A stretch of DNA of 64,000 nt from Acytostelium subglobosum LB1 (GCF_000787575.1 NW_012236525.1:1007686-1071685); one strand, 5' to 3'. Shown: positions 32,875 to 45,670, counted from the stretch's first letter. The notes: generated from the letters alone by a model not told the origin. Made by a program: numbers and translations.

Positions 32875-35800
32875 ATGTCACACTTCTTTCACTCTCGAAG
32901 AAAGTCGGATCCTATTCGAAAGAAGTCTGTGGCCGATAGATCAGAGTTGGAAGCAATGATGGCTGCAGCCCGAAAAGCATTGCCAGTGGCAACGACCACA
33001 ACAACAGTGGCAGCAGGGACGACACATCAACATCAACATCAACAGCAACATCATCATGAGAAACCAATACCACCACCAATCAAACCTAGACAGCGACCAA
33101 TGTCCGCGCCAATCAACGAGGGAGTAGCAATTACCTCATCAACCGAACAATCGCCATCATCATCCGAACAATCACCAACCTCCTCCAGTCCACCCAGATT
33201 CCGTCTTCCATCCAAGTCCAACTCCAGTCAATTCTCCACCGTCTACGATAAGTATGTTCAGTGGAACTATCCCCTGGATCGCACTCATGCTCACTCACTC
33301 ACTCACTCATTCAATCAATCAGATCAAACTTGGGACTCAAGACAATTGATGAGGATGATATGCTACACAGACCAAATTTACAAAAGGTTATACTGTCAAA
33401 GAACAATCTTGAATCGGTGCCAACTAGAATATGTGAGCTGGGATCGATTAGCTCGCTGGACCTGTCTTACAACAGACTGACACACTTGCCAGTGTCCCTG
33501 GCCAGCATGCCAGAGCTCAATACCTTGCTACTGGCTGGCAATCAATTCCTTGTGGCAGCAACGTCCACAGAGGACAGCGAAGACGATCACATTGACGACC
33601 AACTTCAACAACAACAGCATGTAAATACAACAACACACAATAGGATCAACTTTGGTGGCAACAGCAGTGGCAATGTAAATGTCAATGTCAATGTCAATGG
33701 CGTGGTCGACCTAAGCACACTTAAGAACTCATCATTCTCTGACTTGTCGTCGGAGAAGACTACTCCACGATCACCAAAGGATGATAAGGAGCCTTTGTCA
33801 TTCATTGCAATGTCCACAGACACGTCGGACTTGATGGACGATGGATTCAACTCGGTGGTGGGACAACAACACGTGGACACGAGTCCAGTGAACAGTGAGC
33901 CAATCCCAAGCGAACTAAGTTATCTCAAGTCATTGCGTGTGTTGGACCTGTCGTCCAACATCGCCCCGGGATGGTGCGGGCCAACATACCTGCCGCCAAG
34001 CATCTTCTGGTTCGGCCAGATCACAACACTGCTGGTAACACACGCACAGCTCAAGGCAATCCCCGCGGATATCCACCACCTCTGTTCACTCACACACTTG
34101 GACCTCAGCAACAACCTCATCGACTACCTCCCAACCGAGGTTGGCCTGCTCGCCAATCTCCAACAGCTATCAGTGCGCGACAATAAGCTGGATGCGTTAC
34201 CTTTGGATCTTGGACGACTGACCAAACTCACGCATCTGGACGTCTCAAAGAACGCCCTGGCCGACCTTCCCGCCGAGCTGAGCAAGCTTGTCGCGCTCGA
34301 GATCCTGGACATCTCATTCAATCAACTGGCGAAGCTGCCCGAGCAGCTGTTCCAGGAGCGTCAGGGCCTCGTCTCGCTCAAGGACTTTAGGATGCGACGA
34401 AACAACATCGAGCGCCTGCCGCCAATGTTCTTCCGAACCCGTTGTCGCTTCGAGCATCTTGATCTCTCTGAGAATGGTCTGAGCGACCTCCCGCCAATCC
34501 CCTCCGCCGACGACGGCGAGTCGCTCAGCGGGCTGTCCACACTCATTCTCTTTAGCAACAGACTCACATCACTCCCGCGCCCACTCCTCCAGACGTCGCT
34601 CACAATGCTCAATGCCTCGGGCAACAACATCACTTCTGTGCCGCCAACATTATGGATCGACACACCTGCGCTGTCCCATCTTCTGCTTGGATACAACAAA
34701 CTCAAGACACTACCATTGCCCTCTTCGCCATTCTATAACCTGGAAGAGCTGTACCTCAATGGCAACGACCATATTGGGTTCCGCGACACATCAGACAACG
34801 TGTGCTTCCCATCCCTAAGTAATGTTGGCCTGGCCTCGTGCATGTTGAAGGCGATCCCCGACTTTTTGTACCGCTGCGAGCTGATCGATCAGATCGACCT
34901 TTCGTACAACGAGCTGACCAGCATCGATGACCGCCTGGTCGACTCGTTCGAGAACCTCTCCGTCCTGTTGTTGTCGCACAACAAGCTCACGCAACTCCCC
35001 AACGAGTTGGAACAACTCAAACATCTCATCATGTTGGACGTGTCGTTCAACTGCATCACGACCATCCCACACGACCTGTTCTCCCACACAAGCAGTCGCA
35101 GCAATCAACTGCACCTTACGCACCATCACAACGACAGTGACTTGTCTGCCACGTTTGGCGAGTCGTGCGACACCTGGTACGACAGCGACCGCTTCGCCAT
35201 CTCAATGGCCGAGACGATGGGCCGCCGCCCCACCATGGAGGACGCGTTCACCATCCGTGGCAACATGGCCGCAACGGGCAGCGCCAACAAGACCGACCTT
35301 ATCGCCATGTTTGACGGACACGCGGGCGCCATGGCCGCCACCTACAGCTGCAAGTGGCTGCCCAAGATCGTCAAGTCACTGATCGACAAGTATCCCTCGC
35401 TGCCGCCACTCCAGTGGATCCGTCAGGCATACTCCGAGATCAACGCACACTTTAAGAACTACATCGCCACCAACACTGACCGGCCCGAATTGCGCTTCTG
35501 TGGTGCGACCGCGGCCACTGTGTTGCTCCACAACAATCATTGCTACGTGTCCAACATTGGCGACAGCCGCGTGGTCCTTTGTCGTGGCGGCCAGGCCCAG
35601 CGTCTATCTTTCGATCACAAACCGAATGATCCGCATGAGGAGGATCGCATACGCAAGCTTGGTGGGTTCGTCGTGTCCAACCAGCATACGGCGCGTGTCA
35701 ATGGCGTGCTGGCAGTGTCGCGCTCCATTGGCGACTTCTACATGGAGCCATTCGTAATCTCCGACCCATACCTCTCAATCACTCAACTTCAGCCCGATGA

Positions 35801-35993
35801 CCAATTCCTCATAATAGCATGCGATGGCATATGGGATGAGATCGAGGATCAGACTGCCTGTGAGGTGGTCCTTGGTGCGCCATCGTTGGCACATGCCGCA
35901 TCACGACTACGCGACTATGCATACTTTAAAGGTTCAGACGACAACATAACAGTGATCGTCGTGGACCTCAGACCGACCCAGAGTACGAGCTAG
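32875..35993 (+). CDS. Leucine-rich repeat protein phosphatase 2C (PHLPP-like)
   Basis: Exons 32875-33251 and 33323-35993 join in phase 2 to 1015 residues. The N-terminal 125 residues are His/Gln/Pro/Ser-rich. Leucine-rich repeats run from about residue 140 to 750 (for example LTHLDLSNNLIDYLPTEVGL), interrupted at 200-300 by an Asn/Val/Ser insert. A PP2C domain fills about 760-1010, with metal-binding motifs complete: GRRPTMEDAF, MFDGHAG, NIGDSRVVL, AVSRSIGD, ACDGIWDE and GSDDNITV. It should be an active Mg/Mn-dependent Ser/Thr phosphatase, targeted by its LRRs. The LRR-PP2C order is that of PHLPP, but no PH domain is seen. The intron acceptor follows TTCAATCAATCAG. Confidence 0.94.
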
Positions 35994-36061
35994 TAGTATT
36001 GTAAATTAAATTAACTACCCTTACCCTACCTCTGCATGAATTTTGGTTTTCCAAAATGTAT
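35994..36061. other. 3' flank of the phosphatase with TACCCT words
   Basis: This short stretch contains CTACCCTTACCCTACCTCTG, again the telomere-like word seen at 17975 and 30063. No gene is present. Confidence 0.4.
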
Positions 36062-36360
36062 CTACCCTGGCCAGTTGTTAGCAATCTCATACTTGAAAAC
36101 CTCAAGAGAGTTCGCCGCCGCGTAAGTACATATGTCATCGCGTCCTCTGCAGGACGGTCGGCAGGGGTTGTCTCAGCAGCTCCAAGGCCTCAATGGAGCC
36201 ACTCGCTGCTTGGATTTGGACCGGAAGATTCATGTTCTCTTCATTGTCATCGTGCTCTGTCGTCGTGAGTTGGTGGGTAAGGAGGTACTCCATTGTGTCT
36301 GGGTATGCCATCAGGGCTGGAATTATTCCCGCCTCTCGGAACCTCCAAATAATTTTTCCC
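36062..36360 (-). pseudogene. Fragment of a dictyostelid ankyrin-repeat gene
   Basis: On the minus strand one frame reads AGIIPALMAYPDTMEYLLTH, then VQIQAASGSIEALELLRQ, and stops. After a shift of frame the next bases read YAAANSLEVFKYEIANNWPG and stop at 36062. Both pieces have the ankyrin pattern (AAxxGxLExxxxL) and resemble the family of the gene at 179-2218. No start, no full-length frame and no supporting exons were found, so this is a decayed remnant. The surrounding bases have few simple repeats, unlike normal spacers here. Confidence 0.65.
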
Positions 36361-36474
36361 TCATTTGATCATGCTTTTTGTAAAAGTTAAAAAGACATAT
36401 CTTGTGATCGGATCAATCAGATCACGATCATTAATTAACATACATATCTCTATCAATCAATCAAACACATAATA

Positions 36475-38042
36475 ATGTTTAAGATTATTACTCTTCGTAT
36501 CGTTGTTGATCATTGCACAGTGTTTGGCAACGTCAACACCACTTGTATTCAATCCCAATGTGGATTGTAGCAATGATCAGAATCCATGTGTGTTGACTGA
36601 CAGGTCCAATTGGGTGGGTAACATATCACCATCGATCAATTATGATCTAATCATCAATATTACTCAATCAAAACAACGTCAATACATTGTGAACAATGTC
36701 GATCTCTCTGTGACATCAATCACAATGAGTGGTCCAGTCACTCTATCCATCAATAGCGTTACATTGAGTGCACTCAATCTCAATACATCATATGTTGGAA
36801 GCAATATTATCGTCGGAGATGATGCCACACTATTAGTCACATGCTACGATCCTGTTTGCATCAGTAGTATCGAGTCAACACCAACTGCCTCGATCAATCT
36901 TCAGGTTCAAACCTCAATCAACATCACCTCGGCCAATCTATTAGGACCAATGATGGTGAAAACCCAACTGATATACATTGGCAACAGCAGCGACCCACTG
37001 GGTGTGATGTCTAACATATCAAGCATTGACATGCAGCTGCCTCCCAACAGCTATCCAGAAATCATTCTCTACTCCGTTAAAATTACCTCCCTTACAAGCA
37101 CTGGATCCGAATCCTCCAATTTAGCCATTGCGACTCTTGGCAATGTGATCTTTGGCCCTAAAATTGATGTCCAAACAGAGAAAAGCTTTTTGTATATAAA
37201 TAGCTGTTCGCTCAAACTGGATAGCACATCAATGTCCGGATTTGAAATTGAAATAGAAGCACCAGGTTTACTCATCATTGAAGGAGAATGCCAGGTGGAC
37301 CAAGTCACTCAAAAGGGTGGAACGATCATATTCGAGAACCAGACGAGCATTTTGATTATCAATGGCCAGTACATATCAAACCTTGGAGCCATTATCGTCT
37401 ACAACGATCCATTGCCTGGTACCACTGCCTTGATGAATGTTTCTGGTGACATCTCACTCACCAACTCAGAAATCAATATCAACTTTGTCAAGACATTGCC
37501 TGTCGCCAACCAACAATTCAATCTGATCAAAGGATTTGGCAACTTTGATTACGAGAATGTGGCGACCAATGGATCTTGGAGCATGGACAACACAAACGTT
37601 GACACGTACAAAGTTGTTCGCATGGCCGACAACATTGTTCTTACATTCTATCAGACATGCACCAAGTATCAAAACTGCTACGGACATGGCATGCAATACT
37701 AATGGTGAATGTCAATGTGATGACTATTATCAAGTGGTGGCCAACTGCAGCATCCAAGGTTGTTATCACAACTGCAACAACAATGGATTCTGTATTCAGC
37801 CTGGCACTGATATTTGTCAATGCAACAATGGTTTTGTTGGGCCGGCATGTCAGTTTCCATCGTCAGAGTGCACCAACTTTACATCCCAAGTAGATTGTAC
37901 AACCGCCACTGGATGTACCTGGTCCAACAATGAGTGCCATCCACCCAAACACAACTCCTCAAACACAATCTTTGGACTCATCAACAAATCAAACTACATC
38001 ATTGGTCTAATACTTGCAATTGTTGGTACCTTATTATTCTAA
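36475..38042 (+). pseudogene. Broken copy of the EGF-type surface protein
   Basis: This is closely similar along its length to the intact gene at 38294-39874. The start ATG (MFKIITLRI) is out of frame with the body by one base in the signal-peptide region near 36500. The body reads on as SPSINYDLIINI and related segments. Near 37690 a two-base loss (GGCATGCAAT against GGCACATGCAAT downstream) shifts the frame again, just before the EGF-like cysteines. The C-terminal part (QCDDYYQVVANCSIQGCYHN to the membrane anchor) continues in another frame to 38042. Either the copy is a recent pseudogene or the assembly of two near-identical tandem copies introduced errors. Confidence 0.75.
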
Positions 38043-38293
38043 TCAGTCAATCAATTGGAATGATTCCTTGTTCAAAGTGGATATAAATAAAATAATATTT
38101 GAACTTCAATATGATTGGACCCTTTTTAAGGACAAAGCCGTGATCATCAGAGCCCAAAAATATCTAATGATCACTCCAGACTACCAAAAGTTTTCCCTCA
38201 TTTATTTGATCATCTGATGTCCTCGGAACTAGGTAGGTCTGTCATATGAATCGTCATGATCACTCATTCGAACATATACACAAACACATAATA

Positions 38294-39874
38294 ATGTTTC
38301 AGATAATCATTACTTTAGTTATGTTGATCACGGCTACGACAACACAGAGTTTGGCAACATCAACACCACTTGTATTCAATACGAATGTGAGTTGTAGTGA
38401 TGCTCAGAATCCATGTGTGTTGTCGGACAGCTCCAATTGGGTCGGTAACATATCACCATCGATCAATTATGATCTAATCATCAATATTGCCCCAACACAA
38501 CAACGTCAATACATTGTAAACAATGTCGATCTCTCAGTGTCATCAATCACAATGACTGGTCCAGTCACGCTGTCCATCGATAAATCATTGAGTGCACTCA
38601 ATCTCAAATCATCATATGTTGGAAGCAATATTGTCGTGGGAGACTATGCTAAACTATTAATCACTTGTAACGATGCTGTTTACATAAGTTATATCGAGTC
38701 GACACCAACTGCTTCGATCAATCTTCAGATCCAAACCAATATCTACATTACCTCGGCCAACTTATTAGGATCACTGATCATAAATACTGAACAGATATAC
38801 ATTGGCAACAGTAGCGACCCACTTGGTGTGATGTCTAACATTTCAAGTATTGACATACAGCAGCTTCCTGACGACTATCCAGCTGAAATCACTCTCTACT
38901 CAGTCAATATTGCCTCCCTAACAAGCACTGGAACGGACTATTTAGACATTGAGACTGTTGGCAATGTGATCATTGGCCCTAACTTTGATGTCCAAACAAA
39001 CGAAAGAAATTATAATTCTATCAATATCAGTAGCGGCGCGCTCAAACTGGAAGGCATATCAATACCCGTTGAAATTCAATTGCAAGCACCGGGATCACTC
39101 ATCATTGTAGGAGGATGCCAGGTGGACCAGATCACTCAAAACAGTGGAATGATCATTTTCCAGAACCAGACGAGCATATTGAATATCAATGGCCAGTACA
39201 CTGCAGACCTCGGAGCCATTATCGTCTACAACGATCCATCACCTGGTACCACTGCCTTGATGAATGTTTCTGGTGACATCTCACTCACCAACTCACAGAT
39301 CAATATCAACTTTGTCAAGACATTGCCTGTCGCCAACCAACAATTCAATCTGATCAATGGATTTGGCAAATTTGATTACAAGAATGTGGCGACCAATGGA
39401 TCTTGGAGCATGGACAACACAAACGTTGACACTTACAAAGTTGCTCGCATGGCCGACAACATTGTTCTTACGTTCAATCAGACATGCGCCAAGTATCAGT
39501 ACTGCTATGGACATGGCACATGCAATACTAATGGTGCATGCCAATGTGATGACTACTATCAAGTGGTGGCCAACTGCAGCATCCAAGGTTGTTATCACAA
39601 TTGCAACAACAATGGATTCTGTGTGGAACCCGGCACAAATATATGCCAATGCAACAATGGTTTTGTTGGATCGGCATGTCAGTTCCCTTCTTCAGAGTGC
39701 ACCAACTTCACAACTCAATTAGATTGTACAACCGCCAATGGATGTACCTGGTCCAACAATGAATGCCATCCACCCAAACACAACTCCTCAAACACAATCT
39801 TTGGACTCATCAACAAATCAAACTACATCATTGGTCTAATGCTTGCAATTATTGCTTGTACCTTATTGTTCTAA
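38294..39874 (+). CDS. EGF-type cell-surface protein with C-terminal anchor
   Basis: This is one exon of 526 residues. The ATG at 38294 gives a signal peptide (MFQIIITLVMLITATTTQS), and the frame upstream adds only polar His-rich sequence, so it was not used. Residues 20-390 are a Ser/Thr/Asn-rich region with regularly spaced hydrophobics (SLTSTGTDYLDI, repeated NISGDISLTNS-type turns), compatible with a beta-solenoid. Residues 395-495 hold EGF-like cysteines (CYGHGTCNTNGACQC, CHNCNNNGFCVEPGTNICQC). The C-terminus (IIGLMLAIIACTLLF) is a membrane or GPI-type signal. Adhesion or recognition is plausible but unproved. The protein is the downstream member of a tandem duplication. Confidence 0.85.
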   Translation: MFQIIITLVMLITATTTQSLATSTPLVFNTNVSCSDAQNPCVLSDSSNWVGNISPSINYDLIINIAPTQQRQYIVNNVDLSVSSITMTGPVTLSIDKSLSALNLKSSYVGSNIVVGDYAKLLITCNDAVYISYIESTPTASINLQIQTNIYITSANLLGSLIINTEQIYIGNSSDPLGVMSNISSIDIQQLPDDYPAEITLYSVNIASLTSTGTDYLDIETVGNVIIGPNFDVQTNERNYNSINISSGALKLEGISIPVEIQLQAPGSLIIVGGCQVDQITQNSGMIIFQNQTSILNINGQYTADLGAIIVYNDPSPGTTALMNVSGDISLTNSQININFVKTLPVANQQFNLINGFGKFDYKNVATNGSWSMDNTNVDTYKVARMADNIVLTFNQTCAKYQYCYGHGTCNTNGACQCDDYYQVVANCSIQGCYHNCNNNGFCVEPGTNICQCNNGFVGSACQFPSSECTNFTTQLDCTTANGCTWSNNECHPPKHNSSNTIFGLINKSNYIIGLMLAIIACTLLF

Positions 39875-39988
39875 TCAAAGTCAAAGTCAATCAATAAATT
39901 GGAATGATTCCTTGTTCCACGTTGATATAAATAAAATAATTGTTTTATTTCAACCTGGACTAATCTACAAATCAATCATTGAATGATA

Positions 39989-42251
39989 TTATGACTTTGA
40001 TACGTTTGACAGTTCTAGACCCCCAGCTGCCTCTTCATCATCCTCGCTTGTTGTAGACATTCCTGAACCTGTCGCCGATTTGACCTTGTCTTCGCCAGAG
40101 TTGCTTGATGGCCCAGCGTTGCCACCACCGCCACCATTGCCTCCGCCACCACCGCCAAGATTCTTGTTGCTCCTGTTTGCTGCGGCGACATTCTCAGAGG
40201 ATGATGCATGACTGGTCTTGTGGGAGAAGCTAATGGTCCAGAATCGATTCTGGAAGAAGACTGATGACATCCAGATGAGCTTGACACGGCGGTTGAGGCA
40301 GTATAGCAACAGTAGTTCAATGCCGAGGAAGCGCACAAAGAAGAAGAAGAAGAATTGTGCTCCAAAGGGTACGGGGTTAAGCTCACAGTTGCTGCTGCTG
40401 TCATAGGGAGATGCCACCAGACATCTAACCCACTTTGCCATCTTCTCTTCGATCTCATCCTGTTTGGCTTGCAAGTAGAACTTGTACGAGAAGATATAAG
40501 TGAACTCTATAAAGATAACAAGGATCATCAAGAATGGCTTCAAATTATATCTAACCAATCTCAATGATTTCTTCTTTCCTGTGTCAACTCGTGTGACGAC
40601 CTGTGTGGCGAATGAGTGGCGACGTGGAAACAGGAAAGTTAGCGGGTGTGGCGAGTGGCGAGTTGGAGCGATGCTGAACACAACTTACCTTGTAGACTTC
40701 GCGAAGAATCAATATAATGAATAGGATACCAATGAATATACAGACGGTCAGAGGTCCCCAGAAGACACCATTGAGCCATGCATTGTCACCAATCCAACAA
40801 CCTAGACCACCAAAAGTAGCTGAGTACTTCTTGAATCCAGCCGGCAGTACAGTCAAGAACAAAGCGACTAAAGTGAGTACGACCATGTAGTACTTCTCAT
40901 AAGATCTAGCAGTCTTGACTGAGTATGTAGGTGACAGAGATGTTAGCTTGGATGAGTGAGGCGAACGCGACAGGACATGGGACTTACCCTTTCTCAACAC
41001 CAACCAGAGGTCAAAGGCCATGGTCGACCACCAAAGGATGGCGGTGACAACACCAAATTGGAAGATGGCGCCAGTCCAACCGCAGCTGGCATCGGATTGA
41101 ACACCTTGTCTGCCAATCTCGGGACATTGGAGCTTCCAGCCTTGTCCCATGAAGATTAGATCGGTCAAGTTGACGCACCAGAGTCCGAATGATATGAATA
41201 TGATGCAGATGGCATGTCGATCGTAGTTACGGTTCAGGACGACGTAGGTAAAGATCGTAAATGTCGTACACATGAATGATATGATCGATGTTATACTGAT
41301 CATATCAAAGAACATGTTCCATTGGCGATTGGTAAAGATTGGTGAGGGGCATTGGAACACGCATGGCAAGTCGCCAACAAAAGTATATCCATTCTCTGAG
41401 TCTCTCTTCTTATCCGCGCCAGTAGAGTTCCTGTAAATAAGTGGATTTGGACAAACTACATTGATTGATTGATTAAGTGATTGTGATTGGAATAGTTCCA
41501 GTGATTGATTGTTAGTAATTTTTTGTTCGAGTAAGCCTGGAATAGTTCCAGCGCCATTCATTGATCGATCAATCACACATACCAAATGCTGGAGGAGTGA
41601 AGTTGCCAGAGTTGATGGTACTCAGTGAGAGACATTGAGTGGTCACGTCGGATTGACCACCCCAGAAGCTCATGTCAAAGGTGTTCTTCTCTTTGGGATA
41701 GTAGAAGGCGTTGGTGTTGCCAGCATACTTTTCATTGCAATCCAAATTAATTGGGATGATCTTTGAGCAGTTGGTGAGGATATTGTCGCAGTCCTCATAG
41801 CACTCAGTCTGGAACACCGGTGGCACCGTCGCTTGCACCGAACCATTGAGTCCAGTCGTGTTGATACATGGTCTAAACACTCGATTACAAATGAACTTGT
41901 AAATATTCTCTGAATCATAAGTTGACGGGCACACTATCTTCAATCCATCAATCAACGCCGTTGCATTCACTTGTAACATATCTTGATTATAATCATGTGT
42001 AAGATATATAGATTCTTTTGATTGAATGGTAGTTAGTATGAGTATGTGTGTAATTGGAATAATTCCAGTGATTCTGGAAAATAAATACCTGATGCTAGGA
42101 GTCCTTTACATGGCTCTTTTCCATGGAATGGTTCACATCTTGCGCCTGGATCTACTGCTGAATCTTGTGCATTTGTACCTTGTTGTGATAAAAGTCCAAC
42201 AAGTATAACAAATAATATAATTGTGAAGTTGATATTGTTGGTGGTCTTCAT
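39989..42251 (-). CDS. Frizzled/Smoothened-like seven-transmembrane receptor
   Basis: Five exons join in phase: 42251-42089, 41981-41583, 41455-40988, 40918-40689 and 40600-39989, giving 623 residues. A signal peptide (NFTIILFVILVGLLSQQGTNA) leads to a cysteine-rich extracellular part (ARCEPFHGKEPC, FICNRVFRPC, ECYEDCDNIL). Seven hydrophobic helices follow, starting at FFDMISITSIISFMC and including CGWTGAIFQFGVVTAILWW and ILFIILILREVYK. The tail is Gly-, Ser- and acid-rich. This matches the dictyostelid Frizzled/Smoothened-like (fsl) receptors. No Wnt ligand is known in these organisms, so the signal is open. Introns 1 and 2 together carry three copies of the palindromic motif TGGAATNNTTCCA. 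Confidence 0.93.
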
Positions 42252-43296
42252 TATTAAGTGTTGAGTGATGTGATTGGTTGTGTGATTGGTTGAGTGTATG
42301 TGTATGGTATCACTTGATTGTGATAATGATCAATTCAATCAATTATCAACAAACAGTCGGGTAATTATTAAATGATGTATGTTGTAGACGAACGATTATA
42401 TTTGTTTGAATTGAATTGTGAATCGTGAATTGAATTGAATTGTTTCCTTTGCAGGTCAAAGGCGAAGACACACAATTTAAATGAGGTCGGATGGTCCTTG
42501 TGGTTGGAAGATGGATGCCGTTGGGTAGGGATAGATCGAAGATCTAGTGATCAATATATAATATATATGTGGGTGTTGATGTCAATGATACAATATGATA
42601 TGTTGTTGATATAGTGAGTGATAGTGTCGCCAAGACGATGGAAGCTAAATTTAACTGACAACCGAGTCCTGTCCTGTATTGTTCGGTTCTGTTCTGTACT
42701 TGTCCTCCACTCGCCTTTCCTGGATGTCTATGACACAAAGTAAGTAATTAAGACTGTTCTGTTCTTCTTTGTTGTTGGTGATGGAAGTTTTGGATGAATG
42801 AATAAGGTCCAGAGTGGCGTCACTCTGAGATAGAGTATGAATGAGTGCGCGGGGTGGAGTGTGCACACAAATGACCCAATTTGATCATTTCCATCAGATG
42901 GGTGTGTTCTCCAAACACCCACCACACCATCCATCTCATGCTCAAGATGAATCAATCAATGTTGTGTGTTTGAGTGTGTGATTTGTTTTCTTTGCAGATT
43001 ATTAATCAAACGAATCAAGCGGTTGAAGTGAAGGGGGGCACTATCACCACCCCGAGTCGAGAGTGTGTGTTTAGTTTGCTTTACGGGGGGTTGTTGTAAG
43101 TGATTGATCAATCAAATCAAGCGGTCAATCCACAGACATCGCCCGATGTCATGTTCATTTGAATTCAAAAAAAATGATCATAATCATACACAGACTTGTA
43201 GTCGTTATGAAGGTGGATGTGGATATTGTCGATAATATCAGGTGAGTGTGTGGCGTCGTTTCATTCATTCATTCATTAATACACCTGTCACTCCCT
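42252..43296. other. Intergenic region, no gene recognised
   Basis: This 1.0-kb spacer carries GAATTGAATTGAATTG (42412-42440), two TTTCYTTTGCAG words (42446 and 42987) and a perfect inverted repeat GACATCG-CC-CGATGTC (43135-43150). Two related words AATCAAGCGGT(T/C) occur at about 43014 and 43116. No protein family or RNA gene was recognised on either strand. Confidence 0.45.
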
Positions 43297-45184
43297 TCAA
43301 TTGGTGCTGATGGTAGTAGTAGTAGTAGTTGTCTTGGATGACGTTGATGATGAAGTAGCAATAGTAGTGGTAGCTGGTTGGTTATCTGAATAATTGATAG
43401 GTTCGTAGCTGTTGCGTTGCATTGTTTGTTGACGCATGCGGTATGGTAGATAGAACAATCCCACTTTGAGTATGGTCAATGTCATGTTCACCCAGTAGTA
43501 CTTCATAACATTCAATGTCAAGTATACCAACAGATACTACATAGATGTGGTTGTATGAGTATGAGTGATCGATGGCAATGTCGTTTGTAAGTTAGACGAT
43601 GGATGGTGTGGGTGGATACATACCTCTAACAATCCTACAATGGCAGTTACAACTGAACTGATGCCCATTAGTTTACCATAGTTGGCATAACCAAATCTAC
43701 ATATTTAGCAATGAATGGAGATGAAGTTAGTGAGTGTCGATTGATTGATAAGTGGTGGAATGATTCCAATCAATCCAATATTATAATGTTACATACACTT
43801 CGGAGAGATAGATGAAGAAGAATCCCCAGATGTATACATTCTGAAGTGAGATAAAGAAGAATGCTACGTATTGGACTTGGAGAACGGGTATGCTTGAGAA
43901 GATTCCAAAGATGATTCCGGCCAAGTTGACGTAGAAGGCGTTCATTGTGAGTGTGGATCGTTGCATGAGAAGGCCGACAAATGGCACGAGGACAACGCCA
44001 CCATTCCAAGCGTATGTGAACACGCCCACGTAGATAGGGTCATTCGTGAAGATATCGTTAACAGCGCCAATGTAATATACCATGTGCAATGAGTTGATGC
44101 TCATGAATGTGACGAGCACTAGGAATGGCCATGACAGCAGTTGTTGTAAAAGGTCCATCTGTCTAAATTTGGTCCAATGATTGATCGATGTATCATCGAT
44201 GAGTACTTGTGATGCAGCATCATTGTTGTCATTGTCATTGTCGTTGTTGTTGTCATTGTTGTTATCGTTGTTGTGGGATATTGATGGTGATGATGAACCA
44301 GTGAGTTCGGCCTTGGGTAGATAGGGTTTGTGATGCATCATTAGAATGGATGGAATGAATAGGATCACCAACACTATTATGTAGTATAGGAAAAGTACTG
44401 GGATGCCAACATTGTAGTTGTTGGCAATGTAGCTAAACACTTTGAATACAAAAGATGAGCCGACAAACATGCCAGAGAAGGCAGTGGATATTGCCGAGGT
44501 GAGTGATGGAAATAAGTTACTAAAGTAAGGGTATTATTGAGTTAGTTTGATTGATTGAGGGTCACGTGCCACATGAGACACATACGATATATGGATTAAA
44601 CTGACTTGACAAGCTGGACCTCCAATGCCAAGCAATGCGAATGATAAAATATACATATTCTGATCTGTTTTGTGATGATTGATTGATTGATTGATTGTCA
44701 GTCACTGACTTCTCTTTCTCCATCATGTGATGTCACACAACTGTACATACTAATGGACTCTGTGAAGTACCAACAAGTACACCCCAGCACCATGATTATC
44801 ATGGCTGTGATGCTAGTCCATACTGGACCGTATCGATCAAAGATGGCACCACTGGCCACTGCAGAGCCTGTTGCAGTGAATGCGCCCAATGTGTACACTA
44901 AGTTAAGCCGCAGTGCTTGACTCTTGCATGTCTATGTATAACTGTATGGTTAGATGAATGATTTGTGATACACCAATGATGATGACGATGAAACATACAT
45001 CTTGACCTGGTGCACAGAGATATCTGAATACACCTTGTTTCTCCATTTCATCTTCGAGAGGTGGCCATCCAAACACTATACCAGATATGATCAACATCTG
45101 TACCAATGCAATGAGCAGTAGCCAATATCTACGAGTACCTGTATATATTGCATAGGTATACTCTGTGTTGAGTGCAAATGCCAT
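43297..45184 (-). CDS. SLC43-like major facilitator transporter, copy 1
   Basis: Six exons join in phase: 45184-44999, 44931-44751, 44664-44586, 44519-43797, 43696-43624 and 43536-43297, giving 493 residues. Twelve hydrophobic segments are expected, and those seen include YWLLLIALVQMLIISGIVFG, the first-half motif ASGAIFDRYGP typical of MFS loop 2-3, YILSFALLGIGGPACQVSLI, and an NLFPSLTSAISTAFSGMF segment matching SLC43 (LAT3/ENBT1) and fungal relatives. A central Asn/Asp-rich loop (about 215-245) and a Thr-rich tail are low-complexity. SLC43 carriers move large neutral amino acids or nucleobases, but the substrate here is unknown. A paralogue lies just upstream. Confidence 0.88.
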
Positions 45185-45670
45185 TCTCAGATATTCCGAC
45201 TACTCGGGACTACAAGTGTAGACTCGACTCGACTAGGACTTGATTGATTGGTTGTTTGTTTTGTTTGATTGATAAGTGTTATTAAGTAAATGTAGTGATA
45301 CAAAATATATAGTATATCTTAGCAAGTTGTAAGCATCTGTGCTAAGTATGTATATCTTTATCTTTATCTTTATATTTATATGTTGTAGACGTTGCAAAGG
45401 TAAAACAAGTTGTGGTTGTTTGTAAGTTTGTTTGCAAAATGATGTGTTGCTTTGGAAAAGTTGTTGAAAGTTTGGTTGTGATGTTAAAACGAATGGACGT
45501 CATTCATGGTCATGACCATCATTTATACATCACAACTAATATCCTTGCAAGTAATTATAATATATACATGATATTTATTATGTGTATAGGGTCGCCCAGG
45601 TATTGATTGTAGTTTGGAATGATTGAATGATTGATTAATTGAAGTTTGGAAAATGGATTGTGGATAGAGG
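45185..45670. other. Spacer between the two SLC43-like genes
   Basis: The spacer holds a GATTGATTG block (45241-45250), a (TTTATC) run (45355-45375) and the A/T-rich 3' flank of copy 2. No gene is seen. Confidence 0.45.

Noticed and set aside
42440-43000. Two acceptor-like TTTCYTTTGCAG words suggesting hidden exons
   Set aside because: No downstream frame of useful length or recognisable peptide was found on the plus strand.
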